IMG/VR virus record: IMGVR_UViG_3300006925_000186 | Span: 1 to 21,517 of that record | Reading direction: 5' to 3' (one strand) | Origin: a virus | DNA: 21,517 bases | In this document: positions 6,880-13,618 of the stretch, piece after piece | Numbering within the stretch: the first letter of the stretch is position 1 | Layout: each line of letters starts with the position of its first letter | Made by a program: the position numbers and the translations under genes | The notes under the pieces: generated by a model | The model's database searches: none | Seen by the model: the letters and a program-made list of their open reading frames with translations, nothing else | Told to the model about the DNA's origin: nothing

Positions 6880-6887
6880 TATAAATA
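6880..6887 (+). promoter_or_regulatory. T4-type late promoter for the 6893-7083 RNA
   Basis: An exact TATAAATA starts 3 nt after the hsp20 stop codon. The predicted start is ~6893. The next gene begins only at 7098, so the promoter would mainly transcribe the structured non-coding stretch that follows. Confidence 0.68.
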
Positions 6888-6892
6888 ATATT

Positions 6893-7083
6893 AGCTTATC
6901 TACCATGCGTAGAAAAAGTTACGGGATCGTTTAACCTGCGATTCTAGCAAACAACACCTCCCACGCCTCTCCACGATGCGCACCAGGGAGGTTACTCTCT
7001 AAGTCTATAAAAAATTTTTATAGCAGACCCCCGGCGCCTCTCTAGTCTAGCGGACTATGAAGCGTAATTCCGGGGGTGTTTTT
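6893..7083 (+). ncRNA. candidate structured late non-coding RNA (~190 nt)
   Basis: The gap between hsp20 and 7098 contains no credible ORF but a run of inverted repeats. H1: TCTAC/GTAGA (6899-6913, 5-nt loop). H2: GGATCG/CGATTC (6924-6944, one G-U pair). H3: ACCTCCC/GGGAGGT (6956-6992). H4: the near-perfect palindrome CTATAAAAAATTTTTATAG (7005-7023). H5: ACCCCCGG/CCGGGGGT (7027-7077) with an inner TAGTC/GACTA stem and a following U-tract. An exact late box lies 13 nt upstream of the predicted 5' end. Base composition is visibly more GC-rich and C-rich than flanking genes. It is not a tRNA: no T-loop GTTCRA or cloverleaf spacing is visible. H3 exposes or pairs ACCTCCC, an anti-Shine-Dalgarno-like sequence. 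It could instead be a long 5' leader for gene 7098. Confidence 0.5.
7027..7083 (+). terminator. intrinsic-type terminator before gene 7098
   Basis: ACCCCCGG (7027-7034) pairs perfectly with CCGGGGGT (7070-7077), followed by GTTTTT (7078-7083). The 35-nt interior folds further: CGC/GCG (7035-7037 with 7062-7064) and TAGTC/GACTA (7043-7047 with 7053-7057). A GC-rich base followed directly by a five-U tract is the expected layout, though the hairpin is longer than typical. Confidence 0.6.
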
Positions 7084-7097
7084 AACTCTACAAAAAT

Positions 7098-7580
7098 ATG
7101 AAATACCGAATCCTTCAAATTAAGCAATGGATTTGCGACCTCTTCGCACCAAAGCAAAAATGGCTCACTAAAAAAATCCCACGTTGTTGGAGCGATAAGC
7201 CAGAACTTATTAGAGATATTCTCTTTGAGTGTTTGGTGAATTATATCGAGGAAGAAAAAGCTTTTGATAATCTCGACTGGGATTGGTCTGACGAAGTTGA
7301 AGCAGGTCATATTTCTCAGGAAGAAGCTGACGCTACCAATAAGGCACGAGAAGAGTTGGAGTGGGCATATGTTTACATTAAATGTGATCGTCCACGAAAA
7401 AAAGTATATGAAAACGACCTACTTGATAAAGCATTTGAGGGAGCTGATTTTTTTGACATAATTCCAAAACAGCAGGAAGCAATTCTCGATGAGAGCATCA
7501 AGACCGAAAATTACATGCGTGAACGTGATCAAAAAGCCCTTAATATTATTATCAAACATTACGAAAGAATGTGGGTATGA
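7098..7580 (+). CDS. conserved-type phage protein of 160 residues, function unknown
   Basis: The product starts MKYRILQIKQWICDLFAPKQKW, followed by a basic KKIPRCW segment and KPELIRDILFECLVNYIEEEKA, then an acidic Trp-rich patch (FDNLDWDWSDEVE, ~67-79) and long charged helices to the end. I see no catalytic motif, signal peptide or membrane span. Proteins with a similar N-terminal pattern and an ELI--ILF-CLVNYIE core occur, as far as I recall, next to replication genes in cyanophages and related phages without a known role. The start is preceded by CTACAAAAAT with no Shine-Dalgarno. The gene lies between a terminator-like hairpin and the polymerase promoter, so how it is transcribed is unclear unless read-through occurs. 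Confidence 0.65.
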   Translation: MKYRILQIKQWICDLFAPKQKWLTKKIPRCWSDKPELIRDILFECLVNYIEEEKAFDNLDWDWSDEVEAGHISQEEADATNKAREELEWAYVYIKCDRPRKKVYENDLLDKAFEGADFFDIIPKQQEAILDESIKTENYMRERDQKALNIIIKHYERMWV

Positions 7581-7614
7581 ATAAGGGTTCCAAGCCCGTA
7601 ATTGTATTTTTGGT

Positions 7615-7643
7615 TGTACAATTTGCCCAAACTGTGGTAGAAT
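7615..7643 (+). promoter_or_regulatory. promoter P3 for DNA polymerase
   Basis: TGTACA (7615-7620), a 17-nt spacer and TAGAAT (7638-7643), with GTGG before the -10. ATG 7649 is 6 nt from the -10, so the predicted transcript starts at or one base from the initiation codon, making the polymerase mRNA effectively leaderless. Confidence 0.75.
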
Positions 7644-7648
7644 AAACT

Positions 7649-10123
7649 ATGTTTCTTGGAGGATTCTACACTTCTGTCGAGCGGCTGGCGAACAATCTAC
7701 TTTATCGAGGATACGACGATAACGGAAAAAAGATTTCCCATCGCATTAAATACAAGCCCACGGTATATCTCAAATCTGAAAAGCCGAATACCGAATGGAA
7801 ATCGCTTGACGGCGTTCCGGTCGAGCCATTGCAGTTTAGCTCAATGCGTGAGCTTAGGGATTTCCAAAAAACATATAGGGATGTGCCTGAATTTAAAATT
7901 TATGGCAACGATCGTCACATCCCCGCATTTATTCAAGGGCAGTTTCCTAACGAAATTCCTTATGATCGTCGTCTAATTGACATAGCATCGATTGATATCG
8001 AAACAGCATTTGGCGATGGCTTTCCCGAGATTGACAATCCAATCAACGAAATACTTACTATCGCATATAAAAGCTCAAAGGATGATACGTATCGTGTTTG
8101 GGGATTAAAAGGTTATGACGAGAAAAAGTCACAACTAAAACACCTGAATATCGAATACCGTCAATTCACTAATGAGCAATCAATGCTTCAGGCCTTTATT
8201 GAATATTGGTCTTCGCCTGATAATACACCTGATATTATCACTGGTTGGAATACGCGTTTCTTTGATATTCCATATATGATTTCCAGAATGGCGTTTCTTT
8301 TAGGCGAAGAAGTTGTTCGCAACATGTCTCCCTGGCGCAAAATCGAACGAAGGGATATTCGCATTCAAGGCACTGTTCGAACAACCTTTGATATTGTAGG
8401 AATTCAACATCTTGACTATATGGAACTTTTCAAAAAGTTTGCATATACTTATGGTAACCAAGAATCTTATTCGCTTAACCATATTTCAAGTGTAGTCTTA
8501 GATGAAAAGAAACTCGACTATTCTGAAATCGGTACACTGCGTGATTTGTATGACGAAGATTACCAGCTATTTGTCGATTATAACATTAAAGATGTTGAGC
8601 TTATCGAACGTATGGAAGAAAAGCTTGGTCTCATTACACTCGTTATGACAATGGCGTATCTAGGTGGTGTGAATTACCAAGACACACTTGGCACTACAGC
8701 GATATGGGATTCTATTATTTTTCGTCGACTAGCGCGTTCTAAAATCGCCATTCCTCCATCTGAAGATAAAACCACAGCTGCCTTCCCTGGTGGCTATGTA
8801 AAAGATCCGCACGTTGGAATGCACGACTGGGTAATGTCCTTTGACCTCAATTCACTTTATCCAAATCTTATTGTGCAATACAATATGTCACCCGAAACTC
8901 TTCTCACTATGTCAGGCGCCGAAGGTGCGGTTGCTTCGAATGGTGCTGTATTTTCAAAGGCAAAGAAAGGAATCATTCCCGAAATTGTCGAGGAGTTGTA
9001 CGATAAACGTGTTACTGTTAAGCAGGAAATGCTTGACGCAAAAACAAAACTTGAAACAATTTCAAAACGACAGCGCACCGAATATATTGCAACCACCTCG
9101 CAGGTTGCTCGTCTCGAAACTCTTCAGACAGCAATCAAGATTCTTATGAACTCTCTTTATGGTGCTATGGGCAATAAGTACTTTCGATATTTCGATTTGC
9201 GGATTGCTTCTGGTATTACTCTTACAGGCCAAGCAGTCATTAAGCATGCAGAAAAAAGCGTAAATGGCTATTTAGATTCTTTTCTTAAAAGTGAAAAAGA
9301 CCGTGTGATTGCAATGGATACTGATTCGCTTTACATCGGCGTAAAGGATGTCATTGACAAGTTCAAACCAAACAATCCCATTTCCTTTCTTGATGAGTTT
9401 GGAAGCAAGGCGATTGAACCAATGCTAGAAAAAGCATTCGACAAATTTGCTAAAGAAAGTAATGCTTACACAAATCGTATGGTTATGAAACGTGAAGCAA
9501 TCGCTGATCGTGGTGTATGGACTGCTAAAAAGCGCTATATTCTCAATGTTCACAATAACGAAGGGGTCCAATACGCTGAACCAAAAATCAAAGTCATGGG
9601 TATTGAAGCTGTTAAGTCGTCAACACCTCAAGTCTGTCGCAAAGCAATGAAAGAAATGTTTAAAATTATTGTGACCGGCGACGAGGAAAAAACACAGGAA
9701 GCGATTAAGCTCTTTAAAGACCACTTCAAATCTCTTTCTCCTGATGAAGTCGCCTTTCCTCGAGGAATAACGGATATGTCAAAGTGGGCTTGTGCATCAA
9801 CCATTTACGAAAAGGGTACACCAATTCATGTTCGTGGCTCACTTCTCTATAATCGTCAGATACGTAATAAAGGTCTCGAGAAAAAGTATGAAATTATTCA
9901 GAATGGCGATAAGATAAAGTTTGTTTACCTTATGGTGCCAAACAGTATTCAGGAAAATGTTATTGCATTCCCTGGCCATTTACCAGAGGAACTTGAACTA
10001 CATAAATACATTAACTACGATCTTCAATTTGAAAAAACATTCCTTGCGCCAATCGACATTATTCTCAATGCGATCGGCTGGTCAGCAGAACCAAGAGCAG
10101 ATCTACAGCAATTCTTTTTTTAA
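7649..10123 (+). CDS. 43: family B replicative DNA polymerase with proofreading (T4 gp43-like)
   Basis: The 824-residue enzyme replicates the phage genome and proofreads 3'-5' (T4 gp43: 898 residues). Exonuclease motifs are Exo I IASIDIETA (~aa 112-120), Exo II NTRFFDIPYM and Exo III YNIKDVELIERM. Polymerase motif A is DLNSLYPNLI (nt ~8842), motif B ILMNSLYGAMGNKYFRY (~9142) and motif C AMDTDSLYIG (~9313), so all catalytic Asp residues are present. The C-terminus ADLQQFFF resembles a clamp-binding peptide, as at the T4 gp43 end. The N-terminus (FYTSVERLANNLLYRGYDDNGK) aligns with T4, supporting ATG 7649. The ORF is uninterrupted, with no intron or intein. It starts at AATAAACTATG, shared with gene 44, and its stop is 12 nt before the next gene. 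Confidence 0.96.
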   Translation: MFLGGFYTSVERLANNLLYRGYDDNGKKISHRIKYKPTVYLKSEKPNTEWKSLDGVPVEPLQFSSMRELRDFQKTYRDVPEFKIYGNDRHIPAFIQGQFPNEIPYDRRLIDIASIDIETAFGDGFPEIDNPINEILTIAYKSSKDDTYRVWGLKGYDEKKSQLKHLNIEYRQFTNEQSMLQAFIEYWSSPDNTPDIITGWNTRFFDIPYMISRMAFLLGEEVVRNMSPWRKIERRDIRIQGTVRTTFDIVGIQHLDYMELFKKFAYTYGNQESYSLNHISSVVLDEKKLDYSEIGTLRDLYDEDYQLFVDYNIKDVELIERMEEKLGLITLVMTMAYLGGVNYQDTLGTTAIWDSIIFRRLARSKIAIPPSEDKTTAAFPGGYVKDPHVGMHDWVMSFDLNSLYPNLIVQYNMSPETLLTMSGAEGAVASNGAVFSKAKKGIIPEIVEELYDKRVTVKQEMLDAKTKLETISKRQRTEYIATTSQVARLETLQTAIKILMNSLYGAMGNKYFRYFDLRIASGITLTGQAVIKHAEKSVNGYLDSFLKSEKDRVIAMDTDSLYIGVKDVIDKFKPNNPISFLDEFGSKAIEPMLEKAFDKFAKESNAYTNRMVMKREAIADRGVWTAKKRYILNVHNNEGVQYAEPKIKVMGIEAVKSSTPQVCRKAMKEMFKIIVTGDEEKTQEAIKLFKDHFKSLSPDEVAFPRGITDMSKWACASTIYEKGTPIHVRGSLLYNRQIRNKGLEKKYEIIQNGDKIKFVYLMVPNSIQENVIAFPGHLPEELELHKYINYDLQFEKTFLAPIDIILNAIGWSAEPRADLQQFFF

Positions 10124-10135
10124 TAAACAACTAAC

Positions 10136-10537
10136 ATGCAACACTGGGTAAAAGACATCTATGATATGCACACAAAGTTTGGTGTGCGCAAAGCAATTGA
10201 AAAGCTTAGTCCTGAAGAACTAAACGAATTTCTACAATTTAGAATACGTTTTCTTGAGGAAGAACTAAACGAAACGAAAAAGGCAGCCGAAGAAAAAGAC
10301 GCTGAAGAAGTTGTTGATGGTTTGATTGATCTGTGTGTCGTAGCAATTGGCACAATGGATGCATTCGGCGTTAACGCTTATCAGGCTTGGAATAAGGTAC
10401 AAACTGCCAACATGGCAAAAGAGGTTGGCATTAAAGAATCTCGTCCTAATAAACTAGGACTTCCTGATCTAATTAAACCAGAGGGTTGGACTCCACCAAG
10501 TCATAAAGGAAATCACGGAAAACTCAATGAGCTATAA
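10136..10537 (+). CDS. MazG-like nucleotide pyrophosphohydrolase
   Basis: This 133-residue protein matches the all-alpha NTP-pyrophosphohydrolase superfamily (MazG/HisE/dUTPase group): a first helix with FLEEELNETKKA (aa ~39-50) and a second with AEEVVDGLIDLCVVAIG (~55-71) give the ExxE...ExxD metal-binding arrangement, followed by the ANMAKEVG and PEGWTPPSH tail often seen in phage members. It would hydrolyse a (d)NTP to NMP plus pyrophosphate. In a phage that makes hydroxymethyl-dCMP, an enzyme removing dCTP (the role of T4 gp56) is required, and this protein is one of two candidates in the window; that is inference from context. The gene follows the polymerase by 12 nt, where AATAAAC recurs, and overlaps the next gene by 11 nt. 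Confidence 0.75.
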   Translation: MQHWVKDIYDMHTKFGVRKAIEKLSPEELNEFLQFRIRFLEEELNETKKAAEEKDAEEVVDGLIDLCVVAIGTMDAFGVNAYQAWNKVQTANMAKEVGIKESRPNKLGLPDLIKPEGWTPPSHKGNHGKLNEL

Positions 10538-11471
10538 GCTAACAATATTCAATAGCATATTCGATAATAAAACGCATCGAAATATGTCTTTTTCCAATTG
10601 GGAAAAGTTCGAAGATTTGCTATATTCGCTTAGCGAGCAGCCGGGGTATAAACCAAAAAAGGGAGAAAGAAAAGATGGTTCGCCTCTTATCACTCCTGCG
10701 ATTTATAACCCCGGCACTACTCGTGCAAATCGGAATGTCATATCATGGGCAAGCTGGGTGGCGATGGATATTGACGAGTATGAAGATACGTTTGAAAACA
10801 CCATTGAAACATTTAAGGGCCACCATTTTGTATGCTATAGCTCTGCATCTTCTTCAAAAGAAAAGCCTAAGTTTAGAATAGTTTTTCCATTGACAAAAGA
10901 AGTAAAGGCTGATAAGATCAAGCACTTATGGTTTGCTGCAAATAAAGAATATAATTCTCTTGGTGATCCTCAAACCAAAGACTTGTCTCGCATGTATTAT
11001 GTGCCAGCACAATATCAGAATGCTTACAATTTTATTTTTACGCACAATGGTCCTCACCTCGATCCAGACAAACTTATGTCAAAGCACGCTTTTGTGAATA
11101 ATCAAAGCAATACATTTGGCAGCAATTTTTCTGATGCAATACAAGAAGAATTGCGAAAGCATTTTAAGAATAAGCTAACCAATACAAACATAACTTGGTC
11201 AGGCTGGAGGGATTGTCCATTTGTCAATAAGCAATTGGTGGCGGAATATACGACCATCAATGAGTCAGGCTGGTATCATCACATGTATAGAATCATGATG
11301 AGCATTGCAGCAAACGCCATTCGAAGGGGATATCCAATCACTCCAGAGGATGTAGAAGCCCTCGTACGAGAAATCGATATGGAAAATGGCGGATGGTACA
11401 AGGGACGTCCAGTGAGGCTCGAGGCATCCCGCGCCATCGATTTTGCCCTTTCAAAGGGTCAATTTGCGTAA
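10527..11471 (+). CDS. primase-polymerase (AEP)-like protein
   Basis: The 314-residue product shows a pattern typical of archaeo-eukaryotic-type primase domains in phages and plasmids: a strand ending in WVAMDIDEYED (Asp81, Asp83 as the DxD metal site), then FVCYSSASSSKEKPKFRIVFPLT (~101-123) and DLSRMYYVPAQY (~152-163). A C-terminal helical part (YHHMYRIMMSIAANAIRRGY...EDVEALVREI) resembles PriCT helices that follow such domains. The usual S-x-H-type histidine is not obvious; Ser-rich residues occupy that place. No T4 gp61-type primase is in this window, so this may prime DNA with helicase gp41, or be an accessory enzyme. It is tucked behind the MazG-like gene with an 11-nt overlap and has no clear Shine-Dalgarno of its own. 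Confidence 0.5.
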   Translation: MSYKLTIFNSIFDNKTHRNMSFSNWEKFEDLLYSLSEQPGYKPKKGERKDGSPLITPAIYNPGTTRANRNVISWASWVAMDIDEYEDTFENTIETFKGHHFVCYSSASSSKEKPKFRIVFPLTKEVKADKIKHLWFAANKEYNSLGDPQTKDLSRMYYVPAQYQNAYNFIFTHNGPHLDPDKLMSKHAFVNNQSNTFGSNFSDAIQEELRKHFKNKLTNTNITWSGWRDCPFVNKQLVAEYTTINESGWYHHMYRIMMSIAANAIRRGYPITPEDVEALVREIDMENGGWYKGRPVRLEASRAIDFALSKGQFA

Positions 11472-11509
11472 ATACCGCATTTTTGAGATTCACAATGGTT
11501 ACTTTTTTA

Positions 11510-11538
11510 TGTACTTTCTGCCAAGATTTTGGTAGAAT
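11510..11538 (+). promoter_or_regulatory. promoter P4 for the 11545 gene
   Basis: TGTACT (11510-11515), a 17-nt spacer ending TTTTGG, and TAGAAT (11533-11538). ATG 11545 is 7 nt after the -10, again predicting a leaderless message, here at the head of the DNA-modification gene run. Confidence 0.7.
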
Positions 11539-11544
11539 ACTAGT

Positions 11545-11817
11545 ATGAATAAGGAAAATAGTCTTCGTGAAAATGACTTTCTTGTGTATCTTGCTGACAC
11601 TCTTGCCAATCGCTTTTTAGGAGAACGCCTCCCTATTGATTTTGGTGATATTAAGGCAGGACATAAGATCCAAAAATTTCATCTTAAAAGAATAGCCAAA
11701 ACTTTGTTGGCAGTAGGCGGCAATCCCTCTACTATTTACATGCCACCTTCTCCCTTACGCACATTAGCAATTGGCGTTTATGAACATTGCGTAAAAACTT
11801 TTTACAACTACGATTAA
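11545..11817 (+). CDS. unknown protein of 90 residues
   Basis: The product begins MNKENSLRENDFLVYLADTLANRF and is mixed alpha with a positively charged middle (KIQKFHLKRIAKTLL, ~aa 42-56). I recognise no family, catalytic motif, signal peptide or membrane segment. It is supported as real by a dedicated promoter ending 6 nt before its ATG, its tight packing against the next gene (6-nt gap) and protein-like composition. It is the first gene of the run leading to dCMP hydroxymethylase and glucosyltransferase, so a linked role is possible but unproven. Confidence 0.6.
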   Translation: MNKENSLRENDFLVYLADTLANRFLGERLPIDFGDIKAGHKIQKFHLKRIAKTLLAVGGNPSTIYMPPSPLRTLAIGVYEHCVKTFYNYD

Positions 11818-11823
11818 TATATA

Positions 11824-12081
11824 ATGAAAATAACAGCAAATCAAAGCATCGAAGTAGAAATTGATGGAGCCCAAAGGTTTCATATTTGTTATGATTATCT
11901 TTGTCAAAAGTTTAATTGGAGCCGTGATTATCGAATCGAAGATGGTCAGGTTATTCATCGACAAACCGGATATACTACACACTCTTTCGAGTTTGAAACT
12001 CCTCTTCGACCCGCAAACGACATTGATCGTGCTATGGAACTAATCACTAAAGAACTTACAACCAATACATATGCAAGTTAA
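11824..12081 (+). CDS. unknown protein of 85 residues
   Basis: The product starts MKITANQSIEVEIDGAQRF and appears to be a beta-rich N-terminal part (IEVEID; FHICYDYL; DYRIEDGQVIHRQTGYT) followed by a C-terminal helix (NDIDRAMELITKEL). No family is recognised. Only 6 nt separate it from the preceding stop and there is no Shine-Dalgarno, so it probably depends on translation of the gene before it. Its last 11 nt overlap the start of the hydroxymethylase gene, which ties their expression. Confidence 0.6.
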   Translation: MKITANQSIEVEIDGAQRFHICYDYLCQKFNWSRDYRIEDGQVIHRQTGYTTHSFEFETPLRPANDIDRAMELITKELTTNTYAS

Positions 12082-12832
12082 AGATATCAAGAAAGCAATT
12101 ATTGAAAAATACAAAGCTGAACAATTTGTCATAGACAAAACAGATTGTAAAACAATCGAAATAATTAATGCATCTTTTGTGGCAGATGAAGAATTTATTC
12201 TGCGATCTCCTAATTATGACTACATTAAACGCGAACTCAATTGGTACGAATCTCAATCGCTTGATGTAAATGATATTGCCGGTGAAACTCCTGCGATATG
12301 GAAAGCGGTTTCAGATAAAGATGGCATCATTAATTCTAACTATGGTTATCTAATTCATAGCGAAGAAAACTATTCTCAATATCAAAACGTGTTAACTGAA
12401 CTTGCCGAAGATCCAAATTCTCGCCGTGCTAACATGATTTACACTCGTCCCAATATTCACATAGAAGCTTTTAGCAATGGGATGTCAGATTTTATTTGTA
12501 CAAACAATGTGCAATATTTTATCCGTGACAATCAACTTATTACGTCAGTTAACATGCGATCTAACGATGCTGTGTTTGGTTACAATAACGATTTTGCATG
12601 GCAAAAACACGTCCGCGACAATCTCATCGATGATTTAGAAACAGACACATACAAACGATACGAAGCTGGTCCAATCTATTGGAATGTTGGTTCATTGCAT
12701 GTTTACGAAAGACACTTTGGGCTAATCGAAAAGCAAATCGAAAAAGAAGCTGAAAGGCAAAGACTACATAACATGACTGAAGAATTGTTAGGCGATAGTT
12801 TTATGCATAGCCGTATGATAAAAACAATATGA
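12071..12832 (+). CDS. 42: deoxycytidylate 5-hydroxymethyltransferase (T4 gp42-like)
   Basis: This thymidylate-synthase-family enzyme converts dCMP plus methylenetetrahydrofolate to 5-hydroxymethyl-dCMP, the first step in making DNA with hmC instead of C. The 253 residues (T4: 246) align along almost the whole length with T4 gp42: FVIDKTDCKTIEIINASFVADE (19-40), INSNYGYLI (87-95), SRRANMIYTRPN (117-128), MSDFICTNNVQYFIRD (138-153) and EAGPIYWNVGSLHVYERHF (198-216). The catalytic Cys is Cys143. Asp174 in YNND occupies the T4 Asp179 position, where thymidylate synthases have the Asn that selects dUMP, so specificity for dCMP is predicted. The start overlaps the previous gene by 11 nt and the next gene starts in an ATGA overlap. 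Divergence is greatest in the C-terminal ~35 residues. Confidence 0.95.
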   Translation: MQVKDIKKAIIEKYKAEQFVIDKTDCKTIEIINASFVADEEFILRSPNYDYIKRELNWYESQSLDVNDIAGETPAIWKAVSDKDGIINSNYGYLIHSEENYSQYQNVLTELAEDPNSRRANMIYTRPNIHIEAFSNGMSDFICTNNVQYFIRDNQLITSVNMRSNDAVFGYNNDFAWQKHVRDNLIDDLETDTYKRYEAGPIYWNVGSLHVYERHFGLIEKQIEKEAERQRLHNMTEELLGDSFMHSRMIKTI

Positions 12833-13251
12833 AATTCTCACTTCGAGATATAGATCATTCTGCATTAGCATGTCGTGCTAAAGAAGAAGCAACACAAATT
12901 TTTAATAAGCCTAGCACCCGCAGAAATAGATCATTTAACGAAATATTTTCGACATCTCTTTATGGTCATGTTGCCGAACAATATCTCATTGAAAAAGAAA
13001 ACTTTACGGACGATCCGCGGCCTTATAAAGATGTCATAAATAAAAATGGCGAGCATGTTGAAGTAAAGGTTACTGAAGGTGATTATTATGTTCCGTACGT
13101 TTTAAAAAGAGCGAACAGCGCCCATGCAGAAACTTTTCGCAACTACCCTGATATTTTATACATTTTTATCGCAAAAACATTTTCAGACGAATATCACTTA
13201 CACGGGATTTACCAGTGGGACGATAAAAAATTTGTTTTACAATCATCATAA
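12829..13251 (+). CDS. PD-(D/E)XK nuclease-like protein
   Basis: The 140-residue product has the spacing of a small PD-(D/E)XK endonuclease: Glu50 in LYGHVAEQYL, Asp68 in YKDVINKNG, then Glu78-Val-Lys80 in EHVEVKVTEGD, ending a strand. The following NYPDILYIFIAKTF strand fits the remaining core. These residues would bind Mg and cleave DNA. It is translationally coupled (ATGA) to the dCMP hydroxymethylase gene and lies in the DNA-modification block, so an attractive but unproven role is cutting unmodified host DNA, comparable to T4 endonucleases that spare glucosyl-hmC DNA. The Asp is not preceded by Pro, which is tolerated in this superfamily. The promoter of the next gene overlaps its last codons. 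Confidence 0.55.
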   Translation: MKFSLRDIDHSALACRAKEEATQIFNKPSTRRNRSFNEIFSTSLYGHVAEQYLIEKENFTDDPRPYKDVINKNGEHVEVKVTEGDYYVPYVLKRANSAHAETFRNYPDILYIFIAKTFSDEYHLHGIYQWDDKKFVLQSS

Positions 13252-13264
13252 ATAATGTTATAAT
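13236..13264 (+). promoter_or_regulatory. promoter P5 for the DUF1599-like / agt / MTase genes
   Basis: TTTACA (13236-13241), a 17-nt spacer and TATAAT (13259-13264). The -35 is inside the preceding coding region. ATG 13271 is 6 nt after the -10, predicting a leaderless mRNA. The spacer also contains CATAAATA (13247-13254), one mismatch from a late box. Confidence 0.72.
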
Positions 13265-13270
13265 ACACCT

Positions 13271-13618
13271 ATGAAAGAAGAAAAACAGCCGGAATCAATT
13301 CGAGTTCTTAATGAATGCTATCAGCTGCAACTCAAAAAGTCCAAGGATTATCAAAATCCTAATTCTAGAATTCGCCAGGCGGATTATTACCCACGAGGAA
13401 TTGCATCACTTTTGGATATCATTTATGCAAAGACACTTAGAATGTATTCGGTTATTGAAGCAATGGAAAATGATCCAAGCTATGAACCTAATTTTGAATC
13501 AATCGAAGATTCTGGAAAAGATCTAATCAATTACGCTTCATTCTTAGTTGCGTATTGTCGTAAAGGCATCGATGGTCAAGACGCCGATAAAGATTTTTTA
13601 AACCGTGATGTAAAATGA
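13271..13618 (+). CDS. DUF1599-like, nucleotide-modification-associated protein
   Basis: The 115-residue protein has the pattern of DUF1599 (nucleotide modification associated domain 1): an N-terminal helix with LKKSKDYQNP (21-30), then ASLLDIIYAKTLRMYSVIEAM (45-65) and a final helix FESIEDSGKDLINYASFLVAYC (75-96). The conserved Lys/Asp/Tyr, K--R and ES--D---D residues are visible. The family is found in phage base-modification neighbourhoods and has been proposed, from context, to act on modified nucleotides; its reaction is not established. That context is reproduced here, directly before the DNA glucosyltransferase and joined to it by an ATGA overlap. Transcription starts from its own promoter and is probably leaderless. 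Confidence 0.65.
   Translation: MKEEKQPESIRVLNECYQLQLKKSKDYQNPNSRIRQADYYPRGIASLLDIIYAKTLRMYSVIEAMENDPSYEPNFESIEDSGKDLINYASFLVAYCRKGIDGQDADKDFLNRDVK

Noticed and set aside
6893-7083. tRNA gene
   Set aside because: No T-arm GTTCRA, anticodon arm or 7-bp acceptor at tRNA spacing; the closing 8-bp stem encloses only 35 nt.
7057-7101. 14-codon ORF (ATG 7057) ending in an ATGA overlap with gene 7098
   Set aside because: It has no ribosome-binding site and sits within the terminator-like hairpin; too short to support, though it could be a leader peptide.
7584-7610. Weak hairpin GGGTT/AGCCC with later T-run before the polymerase promoter
   Set aside because: The 5-bp stem with a wobble and a T-run several bases away is not a convincing terminator.
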